A DNA stretch of 64,000 bases, taken from Clostridium fungisolvens (GTDB lineage Bacteria; Bacillota; Clostridia; Clostridiales; Clostridiaceae). Position numbers and translations under genes: made by a program. The stretch is from contig NZ_BLZR01000001.1 in assembly GCF_014193895.1 (NCBI RefSeq), forward strand, positions 1,798,001 through 1,862,000, given 5' to 3'. The notes under the pieces were generated by a model that saw nothing but the letters and a program-made list of their open reading frames with translations, was not told the origin of the DNA and ran no database searches. Shown here piece after piece: positions 26,016-39,399 of this stretch; the first letter of the stretch is position 1, and each line of letters begins with the position of its first letter.

Positions 26016-26408
26016 ATGGAGTTTAATTCATTAATACCCGAATTATCAGTAACTAATATTGAAATTACAAAACAATTTTATATATCTACTTTAGGTTTTA
26101 AATTGGAGTATGAAAGAGCTAACGAAAAATTCATATTTTTATCTTATGGTAAAAGTCAGTTTATGTTTGAAGAAATTCATGCAGATGGATGGAATGTAGA
26201 TGTTTTAGAATATCCACTAGGAAGAGGAATAAATTTTTCTATAGCTTGCAGGGATGTCGAGCATTTGTACGACATTGTTAAGATTAGTAAAATTAAAATT
26301 TATAGAGAATTAAAAGAAACAGTATATATATGTGATGGAAAACAAAAAAATCAGAAAGAATTCCTTATACAAGATCCAGATGGATATTTGTTGAGATTTG
26401 TAGATTAA
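26016..26408 (+). CDS. VOC-superfamily (glyoxalase/bleomycin resistance-type) protein
   Basis: 130 residues from the ATG at 26016 (AGGAG seven bases before). PELSVTNIEITKQFYISTLGF at the start and QDPDGYLLRF at the end are typical of bleomycin-resistance-type VOC proteins, which bind drugs by sequestration or catalyse metal-dependent reactions. Last gene of the three-gene cluster. Confidence 0.82.
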   Translation: MEFNSLIPELSVTNIEITKQFYISTLGFKLEYERANEKFIFLSYGKSQFMFEEIHADGWNVDVLEYPLGRGINFSIACRDVEHLYDIVKISKIKIYRELKETVYICDGKQKNQKEFLIQDPDGYLLRFVD

Positions 26409-26830
26409 TAACAGATAAGTTCTGATGTGGATAATTGGAAGTGCTTCTAAATACATTTAGCAGAATTATAAAGGTGAACTGTATCTTTAGTCCCACACAT
26501 ATGACAGATGGTGAAGTAATTACTGATATTAAATAGGGTTAATGAAATTATATAAATGTATATAAGCAGTAATTTTACTTAATAATACATTAAATAGAAC
26601 CAATTTATGGGGATATTAAGATGTTATTAAAAAAACTGTGCCGAGTGTATCAATTGGTGAAATGTGTCGAATTATAAAGAAATACTTAAAAATGGGCATG
26701 TATATTAGTGTCACGGTATTTTATCCAATTAAGAGCTTTTAGCTATATGTTATTATAAGTTATGTCGCTGCAACACAGGGCGATAAGAACACGAAAATTT
26801 AAAGTTTATATCTAAAAAAATAAATTTTAA
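26409..26830. other. Intergenic region upstream of the rRNA operon
   Basis: Holds the degenerate repeat copy F near 26471 and, around 26630-26745, an open stretch of about 40 codons without a start codon (IGEMCRIIKKYLKMG) that may be a gene remnant. No complete gene. Confidence 0.4.
26465..26492 (+). repeat. Dispersed hairpin element, degenerate copy F
   Basis: AAGGTGAACTGTATCTTTAG keeps the GGTGAACTGTA core, but the stem is mostly lost and the tail is absent. Confidence 0.4.
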
Positions 26831-26838
26831 AAACAGTG

Positions 26839-26867
26839 TTGACAAAAAAATCTTACGATGATAAGAT
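26839..26867 (+). promoter_or_regulatory. rRNA operon promoter
   Basis: TTGACA at 26839-26844 and TAAGAT at 26862-26867 with a 17-base spacer. A leader with GGTCTTTGAAAATT near 26902 resembles the antitermination box found again in the 16S-23S spacer. Confidence 0.75.
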
Positions 26868-27015
26868 GAGTAAGCTGTCAGAAAGACGGCGAAACAAACT
26901 TGGTCTTTGAAAATTAAACAGAGAAGATAAACAAAGTCTAAAATTAGACTTAAACTAAACCAGCAATTCTTTTGAAAAAAGACTTACTAAGTAAGTAAGC
27001 TATGATTAAACTTTA

Positions 27016-28532
<1,517 letters not shown>

Positions 28533-28933
28533 TCTATGGAGAAATTATTAAGTACTGATGCATTTCAGGCTTAATATATACGAATTCTGGTTAGAATCTC
28601 TCTCTGTTTAATTTTGAGATACCAAGTATCTCAGATTGTTCTTTGAAAATTGCACATAAGTTAAAGTAAAGATATTTACTATTCTTTGTAATAAATTGAC
28701 TGATAAGAATGCACGCTAGTATTCAAGTCAGTAGACTGGTTTGTTCAAAAACAAATTATGAAATGTACTTTTCTAAGTGCAGAACCGTAATTTGCGGAGC
28801 AAATTAGGAGTGGCATTAGAACCAAGTAGTACGAGGAAGCGACCGAACGAGCAGCAGAGCTTGTTTCAAACAAGTGAGCAGCGCAGTGACGAAGCTGACG
28901 AAGTAATACGCCGGTTATAATGACACGACATTA
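28533..28933 (+). other. 16S-23S internal transcribed spacer without tRNA
   Basis: About 400 bases. It holds a TTGTTCTTTGAAAATT antitermination-like box near 28637 and a block at about 28770-28915, richer in GC, with a CTTGTTT/AAACAAG hairpin flanked by GAGCAGCAGAGC and GAGCAGCGCAG-type repeats. No tRNA-Ala or tRNA-Ile cloverleaf was found. Confidence 0.75.
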
Positions 28934-31838
<2,905 letters not shown>

Positions 31839-31896
31839 ATACAAGTTATTACAAAGTAAACTTAAGTGCAATTTTGAAAGAATAATCTTTCAAAGA

Positions 31897-32014
31897 TCTA
31901 GTAATGATGCGTCTAAGGGTTACACCCGTACCCATACCGAACACGAAGGTTAAGACTTAGACGGCTGATGGTACTGCATGGGCGACTGTGTGGGAGAGTA
32001 GGTGGTTGCTAGGT
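31897..32014 (+). rRNA. rrf: 5S ribosomal RNA
   Basis: About 118 bases from TCTAGTAATGATGCG to GTTGCTAGGT; the ends pair, and CCCATACCGAACACGAAGG is the typical 5S loop region. Confidence 0.93.
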
Positions 32015-32035
32015 AATTAGTATCTGACGATACAT

Positions 32036-32066
32036 AAAAGACTTCACATTTGTGAAGTCTTTTTTA
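32036..32066 (+). terminator. rRNA operon terminator
   Basis: AAAAGACTTCACA pairs with TGTGAAGTCTTTT, followed by more T. Confidence 0.9.
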
Positions 32067-32303
32067 TTGCATAAAAAAATATAATTTGGAATAAAAAGCA
32101 CAGATTATCAAGAAAACTATTTACAGATGTTGTACAATAAATTCAAAGGATTTTTTATTCTTTATTCTTTATCAATTTATAACTCAATTATAGGTATGGG
32201 TAAATATGAATAACTACTTAAGATATAATGTGACTTAAAGAATAAAAAATACAAATTTGTAGCTTATAAGTTTCCTCATATGCATTTGAAAAGGCAGATG
32301 TGC
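32067..32303. other. AT-rich intergenic region after the rRNA operon
   Basis: No gene or clear signal seen. Confidence 0.5.
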
Positions 32304-32341
32304 AAAAAAATCGCTGGAGCGACTTTCTTCAGTGATTTTTT
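32304..32341 (+). terminator. Hairpin with T-run upstream of the AraC remnant
   Basis: AAAAATCGCTGGAG pairs imperfectly with CTTCAGTGATTTTTT. It resembles the marR terminator at 3347-3375 in stem sequence. No gene ends just upstream, so it may be an attenuator for the now decayed downstream gene. Confidence 0.55.
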
Positions 32342-32362
32342 CATAGGAGGTATGAGAAAGAA

Positions 32363-32603
32363 ATGAACTACTATCATAGAATACAAAATTCAATTGAATT
32401 TATTGAATTGAATCTTGATCAGAATATTGATGTTGTAGATATAGCATCAAAAGCTTACTTTTCAGCATTTCATTTTCAAAGGGTATTTCAAGCAATTTTC
32501 CAATTATGAAAGAAGAGAGGGACCGGATTTTGAAGTAACGGATGTATGTAATTCAATGTATCCTGAAAAGATGAAAATGAAAATATATATACCAGTTAAA
32601 TGA
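32363..32603 (+). pseudogene. AraC/GyrI-like regulator with large internal deletion
   Basis: The first 48 codons are the start of an AraC DNA-binding domain (IEFIELNLDQNIDVVDIA, FSAFHFQRVFQ) and end at a TGA at 32507. In the next frame the sequence continues as the C-terminal end of an effector-binding domain (YERREGPDF to KIYIPVK, stop at 32601). Roughly 200 residues that normally separate these parts are missing, and the frame shifts at the join. Confidence 0.75.
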
Positions 32604-32648
32604 AACTTTCATCAAGAATAATCTATATAAAAGGAGAAAAGGGTAAAT

Positions 32649-33218
32649 ATGAACATAGAGATGATTTTTGGAGATTTTCCTGTCTTAGAATCCGTAAATA
32701 TAATATTAAAAAGAATTGAAGAAACAGATATCAATGAAGTGTTTGAAATCTACAATAATGAAAAGGTGTTTGAGTTTTGTGGCATTATTCCAAAGAACAA
32801 TATTGATACCGTGAGAAATATGATTGGTCATTTTGAAAGAGATTATAAAAAGAAAAGTAGGGTTAAGTGGGGTATATTCTCTAAAAATCATGAAAATAAG
32901 TTGGTTGGAATTATTGAAGCAATGGATTTTAATCAAAAAGTTAATATGGTCACTATAGGATATTTCCTAGCAGAAAGATACTGGGGAAATGGAATTGCAT
33001 CTGAGGCTACAAGCTTATTGAGTAAATTTTTATTCGAAACTGCAAATGTTAATCGTATTCAAGCTGAGGTTATGCCTAAAAATATTGCCTCAAAGCATGT
33101 ACTTATAAAGAATGGATTCATGAAGGAAGGGTTACTTAGACAAGCAAGTTTATGGTCTGGCAAGGGCGTGGTAGACCTAGAGATATACGGTTACCTTAAG
33201 GAAGACTATGACAGATAA
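32649..33218 (+). CDS. GNAT acetyltransferase, RimJ/RimL type
   Basis: 189 residues. IILKRIEETDINEVFEIYN at the start, IGYFLAERYWGNGIASEA as the CoA-binding loop, and ASKHVLIKNGFMKEGLLR near the end are typical of RimJ/RimL-like N-acetyltransferases acting on protein N-termini or small amines. RBS is AAGGAGAA. A hairpin follows at 33278. Confidence 0.88.
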   Translation: MNIEMIFGDFPVLESVNIILKRIEETDINEVFEIYNNEKVFEFCGIIPKNNIDTVRNMIGHFERDYKKKSRVKWGIFSKNHENKLVGIIEAMDFNQKVNMVTIGYFLAERYWGNGIASEATSLLSKFLFETANVNRIQAEVMPKNIASKHVLIKNGFMKEGLLRQASLWSGKGVVDLEIYGYLKEDYDR

Positions 33219-33277
33219 TATTTTTATTATGACAGCGATAAGTATGTTTAACTGGCTTAAACCATAATAATATATAT

Positions 33278-33334
33278 AATCCTGATTACGAAGAAAATTG
33301 TTGACGTATTTTTTTCGTAATCAGGATTTTTTTA
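33278..33334 (+). terminator. Terminator nearly identical to the adenine riboswitch expression platform
   Basis: AATCCTGATTACG pairs with CGTAATCAGGATT and ends in a T-run. The first 28 bases are identical to those at 35364, and by eye only three of about 54 positions differ. No purine aptamer precedes it here. It lies between the acetyltransferase and the MerR gene. Confidence 0.75.
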
Positions 33335-33356
33335 TTAAATATATGACAAATTAAAT

Positions 33357-33387
33357 TTGACTCCACCCTTGGGGTGAGGTTTATAAT
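33357..33387 (+). promoter_or_regulatory. MerR-type promoter/operator with 19-bp spacer
   Basis: TTGACT at 33357-33362 and TATAAT at 33382-33387 are 19 bases apart, and the spacer holds CACCC-TTG-GGGTG. A long spacer with a central palindrome is the signature of promoters activated by MerR proteins through DNA untwisting. It lies immediately before the merR-type gene. Confidence 0.8.
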
Positions 33388-33406
33388 GCAATCAAGGAGG
33401 TGCAAG

Positions 33407-34222
33407 ATGGATAATCAAATTAAAATTAGTGAGTTTGTTAAATTGACTAGAAGTACATTAAAAACGGTTTTGTACTATCACAAAATTGGATTACTACCAG
33501 AAAAGAAAAACTCCTCAAATGGATATCGGGTGTACGGCGCCGAAGACCTTGAGAAGATGAGAAAAATTAAACATTTAAAAGCTTTAGGGTTAGATTTAAA
33601 GCAAATAAAAGAAATCCTAGGAGATAAAAATAATCATAATACGTTAAGTGAAGTTCTGAAATCGCTACAGTTAGAGCTTTTGAATGAAAGAAGAAAGATA
33701 GATGTTCAATTATTTGAAATAGAGACATTGTTAAAGAAAGAGGAAGTTCTTAATGGAGAAATCACTTCTCGGTCGGAAATATTTCAAATTGTTATAGATA
33801 TATTAGAACCTGATCAAGAGAAGAGTAATATGGAAGCAAACCCAGAATTATTTGAACAAAGAAATAAAGTATTTGGTATCTTAGAAGATTTTCAATGGGG
33901 GGAAGAACAAAAGAATAATCTTAGGACTATAGCTGAATATTTTAAACTACATCCTGAGGAATATAAAAAGGCTATTGAGTTTGGAAAACGTCTTTCAAAA
34001 CTGAAAGATATGTCTGAAGATGACCCTGAAGTGGAGGCTTTAGCAAGGGAAGGCGCAGAATTTATAAACAATGCACCGTTTTTAAAAGAAATGCTTTATA
34101 ACAAATCTGGTTTCGGCGAAACTAATGAAAATTTATTAAATGAAATGACTAAGAAAGTGCTTTCGCCAGCTCAGATGAAGCATAAGGAACTTATACAAAA
34201 ATATCTTAATTATAGACCATAA
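33407..34222 (+). CDS. MerR-family regulator
   Basis: 271 residues from the ATG at 33407, with AGGAGGTG before it. The N-terminal MerR HTH (IKISEFVKLTRSTLKTVLYY, then YRVYGAEDLEKMRKIKHLK) is followed by a coiled-coil dimer helix (about 80-120) and a helical C-terminal domain with many acidic residues, the type that binds drugs or other effectors. It probably activates its own 19-bp-spacer promoter. The methyltransferase gene 160 bases downstream may be a target. Confidence 0.9.
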   Translation: MDNQIKISEFVKLTRSTLKTVLYYHKIGLLPEKKNSSNGYRVYGAEDLEKMRKIKHLKALGLDLKQIKEILGDKNNHNTLSEVLKSLQLELLNERRKIDVQLFEIETLLKKEEVLNGEITSRSEIFQIVIDILEPDQEKSNMEANPELFEQRNKVFGILEDFQWGEEQKNNLRTIAEYFKLHPEEYKKAIEFGKRLSKLKDMSEDDPEVEALAREGAEFINNAPFLKEMLYNKSGFGETNENLLNEMTKKVLSPAQMKHKELIQKYLNYRP

Positions 34223-34382
34223 GCTAACTTCCATTTATAAAAATCATTTAATTTTAGCTGCCTGCTCAAATATTATCTCAAGTTTTACATTTTAATTTGA
34301 AAAATAATGTTAAGAAGAATCAAGTGTAAAAATATAATTTATAAGTTTATAGGTACATACATTAAAGAAGGAGGTTATTGTT

Positions 34383-35057
34383 GTGGAAAATAAGAAAAAA
34401 CAATTTAAAGCGAAGGCATATATAGTTCCAGTGGTATTAATTGCAATCATGGGGCTTATTCTATTTATTCCAGCAGGAACCATAAGGTTCTGGGAAGCCT
34501 GGATTTTATGGAGCGGATTTTCATTAATAACTTTTTTCATTGCAGTGTATTTTTCAAAAAAGAGTCCTGAATTTTTAGAGAGAAGAGCAAAGGTGAAAGA
34601 AGAAGGAACAACAAAAAAAGCTCCTGCATTTTTAAAATTATATTATCTAGGTTTCATTTTGCCTGGCATTGATTTTCGTTTTAATTGGTCTCATGAAGTT
34701 GCATGGTTTATCCTTTTGTCCAACTTAATTGTTTTTGTAGCATATATTTTTATATTTTATGTATTTAAGGTTAATACTTATGCTTCAACGGTTATTCAGG
34801 TAGAGAAGAAGCAAGAAGTTATTACAACTGGCCCTTACTCAATAGTTAGACATCCAATGTACTTTGGAATGGTACTAATGTCATTGTTTATACCTCTAGC
34901 ACTTGGATCATATTTAGCCTTAATCCCAATGCTGTTAATTATACCTTTGATGATATTTAGAATAGAGGGTGAAGAAGAGGTTCTATCAAGAAGTCTTAAG
35001 GGGTATAAGGAGTATTGTTTAAAAACTCCGTATAGATTAATACCTTTTGTGTGGTAA
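34383..35057 (+). CDS. Isoprenylcysteine carboxyl methyltransferase-family membrane enzyme
   Basis: 224 residues with about five TM segments. TTGPYSIVRHPMYFGMVL and EGEEEVLSRSLKGYKEYC are the SAM-binding signature of ICMT/PEMT-like membrane methyltransferases. Bacteria lack prenylated cysteine in most cases, so the true substrate is unknown. GTG start with AGGAGGT eight bases upstream. Confidence 0.85.
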   Translation: MENKKKQFKAKAYIVPVVLIAIMGLILFIPAGTIRFWEAWILWSGFSLITFFIAVYFSKKSPEFLERRAKVKEEGTTKKAPAFLKLYYLGFILPGIDFRFNWSHEVAWFILLSNLIVFVAYIFIFYVFKVNTYASTVIQVEKKQEVITTGPYSIVRHPMYFGMVLMSLFIPLALGSYLALIPMLLIIPLMIFRIEGEEEVLSRSLKGYKEYCLKTPYRLIPFVW

Positions 35058-35070
35058 TTAAATTATATTT

Positions 35071-35097
35071 AAACTCGCTTTTTATGCGCAAGTTTTT
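35071..35097 (+). terminator. Hairpin after the methyltransferase gene
   Basis: AAACTCGC pairs with GCGCAAGTTT with bulges, followed by TT. Confidence 0.5.
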
Positions 35098-35260
35098 AAA
35101 AAGTTATAGCGTTTTCTTTTTTTATTTTATAATTTTATGAAGTTACCTAATTATATAAATTTATATAGGTAAAATTTTAAGAACTTATAGCTTAATTGTT
35201 GAATTTAAAATAGGTTTATTGGATTATATGAGTTTTTTCATAGAGGACTATAAATAAAAA

Positions 35261-35289
35261 TTGACAATGTTTATATACTAAGCTATAAT
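35261..35289 (+). promoter_or_regulatory. Consensus sigma-A promoter for the adenine riboswitch transcript
   Basis: TTGACA at 35261-35266 and TATAAT at 35284-35289 with exactly 17 bases between; both boxes match consensus fully. Transcription would begin about 15-20 bases before the aptamer. Confidence 0.9.
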
Positions 35290-35311
35290 TAGTAAAAATT
35301 AATAGAAATGA

Positions 35312-35378
35312 AATTCGTATAACCTCAACAATACGGGTTGAGGGTCTCTACCAGGAACCGTAAAATCCTGATTACGAA
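35312..35378 (+). ncRNA. Adenine-sensing purine riboswitch aptamer
   Basis: TTCGTATAACCTC opens P1 and the core. CCTCAACAATACGGGTTGAGG forms P2 and its loop, GGTCTCTACCAGGAACCGTAAAATCC gives J2/3 and P3, and GATTACGAA closes P1. The discriminating base in GATTACG is T (U in RNA), the adenine-specific state, where guanine riboswitches have C. The downstream gene is adenine deaminase, which agrees. Confidence 0.92.
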
Positions 35379-35419
35379 GAAAATTGTTGACTCATTTTCT
35401 TCGTAATCAGGATTTTTTT
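35364..35419 (+). terminator. Riboswitch expression platform (terminator)
   Basis: AATCCTGATTACGAAG pairs with CTTCGTAATCAGGATT and ends in a T-run. Its left arm overlaps the 3' sides of P3 and P1 of the aptamer, so adenine binding should prevent the terminator and switch expression on, as in the known pbuE-type design. Confidence 0.88.
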
Positions 35420-35794
35420 ATACTTTTCAGCCATATTAAAGGCTATTTTTGAGATTGAGTGGTTATTTATACCATGCTTTAATAGTACTATTTTTCAGGA
35501 TTATACATTAGATATATAAGTAAATAGTTATAGTATTAGGTGTAGAAGTGGGAAATAAAGATGAAACACTTCTATCCGAGATCTATTTTTAAAACTCTCA
35601 CAGGTTCTGGTGAAAGAATTTTAAAATATAAATTTGCTACATTCATAAAGAGTAAAAATAAGAAGTGACCAACTATAAAGATTACATTACATACGCTTAA
35701 GAGAAGTAATATATGCAAAAAGAATCACAAATAAAAGTACATATTAATTTAGTGGTTTATATAAAGTTAATGATTTTAGTAAGGAGTGTATTTT
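35420..35794. other. Long leader between riboswitch and adenine deaminase
   Basis: 375 bases with no gene. It contains an inverted repeat TAGAAGTG/CACTTCTA at 35543-35574 and a stretch near 35598-35632 that resembles 24248-24282. Long for a riboswitch leader; a second promoter or a decayed sequence may be present. Confidence 0.45.
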
Positions 35795-37540
35795 ATGAAG
35801 AGTGATATGAATATTTTAAAGAAGAGAATTAAGGTAGCAAGTAAAGAAATAAAAGCGGACTGTGTTGTGAAAAACGGGAAGATAGTAAATGTTTTTACTG
35901 GAGATATTAAGAAAGGTGATATAGCAATTGTTGATGGATATATAGCTGGCATTGGTCAATATGAAGGAAATGAAATTATTGATGCTGAGGGTAAGTTTAT
36001 AGTTCCAGGATTTATTGATGGTCACATGCATATAGAAAGCACAATGCTTACACCACAGGAATTATCAAAAGTTCTTATTCAGCATGGAGTTACTACAGTA
36101 ATGGCAGATCCTCATGAGATTGCAAATGTTGCAGGTACAGACGGTATTGACTTTATGTTAAACTCATCAGAAGAATTACCTTTAGATGTATTTATTATGC
36201 TTCCTTCCTGTGTTCCAGCAACCTCCTTTGGAAGCAGCGGAGCAATACTAAATTCAGAAGATTTAAAGCCTTTTTATTCACATCCAAGGGTTTTAGGACT
36301 TGCAGAAGTTATGGACTTCCCATCTATTGTGAATTTAAATGAAGGGATGTTAGAGAAAATTGCTGATGCACATTCAAATAGAAGTATTATAGATGGTCAT
36401 GCAGCAGGACTTAGTAGAGAAGAACTAAACGTATATGTAGCTGCAGGAATTTATGCTGATCATGAATGTGTGGATGTAGAGGAAGCAAAGGATCGTCTAG
36501 AATTAGGAATGTATTTAATGATTAGAGAAGGAACTGCCGCCAAAGAACTAAAAAAGCTCTTGCCAGTAATTACTCCTATAAATTCAAGAAGATGCATATT
36601 AGTTACAGATGATAAATTACCAGATGATTTGATTGCGGAAGGCAGTGTAGATTATAATGTAAGGCTTGCAATAAAAGAAGGCTTAGATCCTGTGACAGCC
36701 ATTCAAATGGTAACAATTAATACAGCCGAATTTTTTGGACTTCGTAGTTTTGGAGCAATTGCACCGGGGTATCAGGCCGATTTATTAATATTAGATGACT
36801 TACAAAGTATTTCAATTGATAAGGTTATTAAAAAAGGAAAATCTGTTGTAGATAGTGGGAAGATAAATAAAGAAGCCTTTAATGATGAAGACATAAGTAA
36901 AGCTTTAGCCTTGAAATTGCCTAAAATAAATATGAAAGAACTAAAAGAAAATGCTTTTGAAATACCTTTATCCTCTGATTTATGCAATATAATAGAGATA
37001 GTTCCTAATAGTTTAATCACACATCATAGAATTGAAGAAGTTGATATAAATAAAGGTATGTTTAGCCCTTCTATTTCAAAGGATCAATTAAAGATGGCTG
37101 TAATAGAAAGACACCACTCAACAGGAAATATTGGACTTGGAATTGTTAAAGGCTTTGGCATAAAAAATGGAGCCATTGCAACAACGGTTGCTCATGATTC
37201 TCATAACATCGTTGTTGTAGGAACCTCTGATGAAGAAATGTTTTTAGCGGTTAATCGTCTTATAGAGATGGGGGGAGGAATTGCAGTTGCTTCTGGAAAA
37301 GAAGTTGTAGCATCCCTGCCACTTGCTATAGGCGGATTAATGTCTGAAAATAGCTATCTAGAAGTTAAAGAGCAGCTTCGTACTTTAAATCAAGCTCTTA
37401 GTGTAATAGGAGCTGATAAAGACTTTAATCCTTTTTTAACTTTATCCTTTTTAACTCTTCCGGTTATTCCAGAAATTAAATTGACTGATGCAGGATTATT
37501 TGAATTTAAGACATTTTCTAATATAAAGGTTCAAGCTTAA
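35795..37540 (+). CDS. ade: Adenine deaminase
   Basis: 581 residues from the ATG at 35795, with AAGGAG eight bases upstream. Amidohydrolase metal motifs are visible: [14 protein letters not shown], the [16 protein letters not shown] region, DGHAAGL and ADHECVD, then [11 protein letters not shown]. The C-terminal domain contains [11 protein letters not shown] and [12 protein letters not shown]. Length fits the AdeC family. It converts adenine to hypoxanthine and ammonia for purine salvage. The upstream adenine riboswitch should raise expression when adenine is plentiful. Confidence 0.95.
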   Translation: MKSDMNILKKRIKVASKEIKADCVVKNGKIVNVFTGDIKKGDIAIVDGYIAGIGQYEGNEIIDAEGKFIVPGFIDGHMHIESTMLTPQELSKVLIQHGVTTVMADPHEIANVAGTDGIDFMLNSSEELPLDVFIMLPSCVPATSFGSSGAILNSEDLKPFYSHPRVLGLAEVMDFPSIVNLNEGMLEKIADAHSNRSIIDGHAAGLSREELNVYVAAGIYADHECVDVEEAKDRLELGMYLMIREGTAAKELKKLLPVITPINSRRCILVTDDKLPDDLIAEGSVDYNVRLAIKEGLDPVTAIQMVTINTAEFFGLRSFGAIAPGYQADLLILDDLQSISIDKVIKKGKSVVDSGKINKEAFNDEDISKALALKLPKINMKELKENAFEIPLSSDLCNIIEIVPNSLITHHRIEEVDINKGMFSPSISKDQLKMAVIERHHSTGNIGLGIVKGFGIKNGAIATTVAHDSHNIVVVGTSDEEMFLAVNRLIEMGGGIAVASGKEVVASLPLAIGGLMSENSYLEVKEQLRTLNQALSVIGADKDFNPFLTLSFLTLPVIPEIKLTDAGLFEFKTFSNIKVQA

Positions 37541-37592
37541 AATTTTTTGATGTATATAACTTATAATTAAGAAAAAAACTATGGAGAACTAA

Positions 37593-37640
37593 ATCCTAGC
37601 TCAAAAACAACTCTATATTATTTTTGAGCTAGGATATTTG
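37593..37640 (+). terminator. Terminator after adenine deaminase
   Basis: ATCCTAGCTCAAAAA pairs perfectly with TTTTTGAGCTAGGAT over a 13-base loop. Confidence 0.75.
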
Positions 37641-37711
37641 TGTATTTGATTATAAAATAAAAGTACATGTTGGTAGTACTGAACATAAAAACTAAGGAGG
37701 AAAAAATAATT

Positions 37712-38557
37712 ATGATACATTCTTTTTTAATGGTTGGTCAATCAAATATGGCTGGGCGTGGATTCTTAAAAGAGGTTCCTATGATTTGCAATGAACGTAT
37801 AAAAATGCTACGAAATGGACGATGGCAGATCATGACTGAGCCTATAAATTTCGATAGACCTTATTCCGGAGTTGGACCTGCAGCTTCTTTTGCCGCTGCA
37901 TGGTGTAAGAAAAACCAAAACGAAGAAATAGGACTAATACCTTGTGCCGAAGGTTCAACAAGTATAGATGATTGGTCAGAAGATGGTCCATTATTTAAAC
38001 ACGCTATATTTCAAGCAAAGCTAGCAAAAGAAAGCAGCAAGCTTGATGGAATACTATGGCACCAAGGTGAAAATGAATGTTCTCCAGGGCGTTACAAACT
38101 TTATCATGATAAGTTTTTAAAAGTCATTGAAGCATTTCGTAGAGAACTTGATGAGCCAAGTATACCAATTATTATGGGTGGAATAGGAGAGTATTTAGAT
38201 AGTGGATTTCTAGGCAATTATTTTCCTGAACATCCTGAAGTAACTCAGGTAATAATGGAATTTGCAAAGGCAAATAACAATTGTTATTTCGTTACAGCAT
38301 CAGGACTAACACCAAATCCAGATGGTATTCATATTAACGCAGCTTCGCAGAGAATATTTGGACTTAGATACTTTGAGGCCTATGATAAACTTAAACATAT
38401 ATTAGAGCCTCTAGAAAATGAAGAAGCTGCTATACATATAGATAGTGAAAGACCCTTAACAAAGACCGAAAAGCTTACAATATTAGAGGGGCAATTTGCC
38501 GGAGGACATATAACCTTAGAGGCATATCTAGCAGAGTTATCAAAGATAAATGCATAA
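37712..38557 (+). CDS. SASA-type (sialate O-acetylesterase-like) carbohydrate esterase
   Basis: 281 residues from the ATG at 37712 (AAGGAGG upstream), no signal peptide, so probably cytoplasmic. SGNH-type blocks are present: VGQSNMAGRG with the nucleophile Ser, then LWHQGENE, and NPDGIHIN with the catalytic Asp/His. Family members remove acetyl groups from sugars such as sialic acid or xylan fragments. The last 45 residues form an extra helical tail. No sugar-use genes are adjacent. Confidence 0.85.
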   Translation: MIHSFLMVGQSNMAGRGFLKEVPMICNERIKMLRNGRWQIMTEPINFDRPYSGVGPAASFAAAWCKKNQNEEIGLIPCAEGSTSIDDWSEDGPLFKHAIFQAKLAKESSKLDGILWHQGENECSPGRYKLYHDKFLKVIEAFRRELDEPSIPIIMGGIGEYLDSGFLGNYFPEHPEVTQVIMEFAKANNNCYFVTASGLTPNPDGIHINAASQRIFGLRYFEAYDKLKHILEPLENEEAAIHIDSERPLTKTEKLTILEGQFAGGHITLEAYLAELSKINA

Positions 38558-38627
38558 GTATAGTGATCGTTACTATATTTTTAGTTTATGAAAATAGAAT
38601 TACTAAAATTATAAAGAAGTATGAGTT

Positions 38628-38659
38628 AGAAGACTGTGCCAAGGCATGGTCTTCTTTTA
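38628..38659 (+). terminator. Terminator after the esterase gene
   Basis: AGAAGAC and TGCC pair with GGCA and GTCTTCT, followed by TTT. Confidence 0.8.
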
Positions 38660-38792
38660 ATAATTGAAGAATTATATTATATATGACTATTCGTATAATA
38701 TGGAGAAGTTGTATTCTAATGGTATAATATATTGGTGGATATAGGTTTAATGTAATAAAGACAATATAGATAAAAGGTAAGGAAATAAATAT

Positions 38793-39266
38793 ATGAGTAA
38801 AACGTTAATTGTTTATTATTCGCTCTTTCAAAATACAAAGAATGTAGCACTAGAAATATCAGAACAAACTGGTGGAACTGTAATAGAATTAATCCCTGAA
38901 AAGAAGTATTCCTTTGATTATAATACTGCTGCAAAAGAGGTAAGAAGTGAAATTTCCAGAGGATATTGCCCTAAGCTAACGTCTGGTAATAAGCCAATTG
39001 AGGAGTATGAAACAATATTTATAGGCACACCTAACTGGTTTAAAACAGTAGCCCCACCAGTGATGAGCTTTCTTAGACAACATAATTTTGCAGGGAAAAC
39101 TGTAATTCCATTTTGCACTCATGGAGGCGGAGGTTTTGGGCAAATTGAAAAAGATATTGCTAAGGAATGTTCAGGAGCATCTATGTTACCTGGGCTTGCT
39201 GTAAATGGCGCGGCACAATCAGAAGACATTAGTAATTGGCTTAAAACTATTGGATTTCAATTATAA
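38793..39266 (+). CDS. Flavodoxin-like electron carrier
   Basis: 157 residues. The FMN phosphate loop YYSLFQNTKNVA near residues 8-19 and IGTPNWFKTVAPPVMSFL and PFCTHGGGGFGQ, which contact the flavin, are typical of the short flavodoxin_4 family. It carries electrons for reductive reactions in the cytoplasm; partners unknown. RBS AAGGAA. Confidence 0.85.
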   Translation: MSKTLIVYYSLFQNTKNVALEISEQTGGTVIELIPEKKYSFDYNTAAKEVRSEISRGYCPKLTSGNKPIEEYETIFIGTPNWFKTVAPPVMSFLRQHNFAGKTVIPFCTHGGGGFGQIEKDIAKECSGASMLPGLAVNGAAQSEDISNWLKTIGFQL

Positions 39267-39399
39267 TATATAGATGAACCACTTCATAATTAAACTTATA
39301 TTTTCAAATTCTCCTCTCAGAACCCAGAGAAGTTTTGAAAACAGATTTCGGATTGAAGAAGTTTATATTTAAAAATAAATTAGAAAAGAGGAAAAAACT

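Noticed and set aside
28533..28933. tRNA genes in the 16S-23S spacer
   Set aside because: No cloverleaf, GGTTCGAATC-type T-arm or CCA-adjacent acceptor could be built.
33200..33280. A second adenine riboswitch before the MerR gene
   Set aside because: Only the terminator half is duplicated; the purine core (TATAAC, CTACC, CCGTAAA) is absent upstream.
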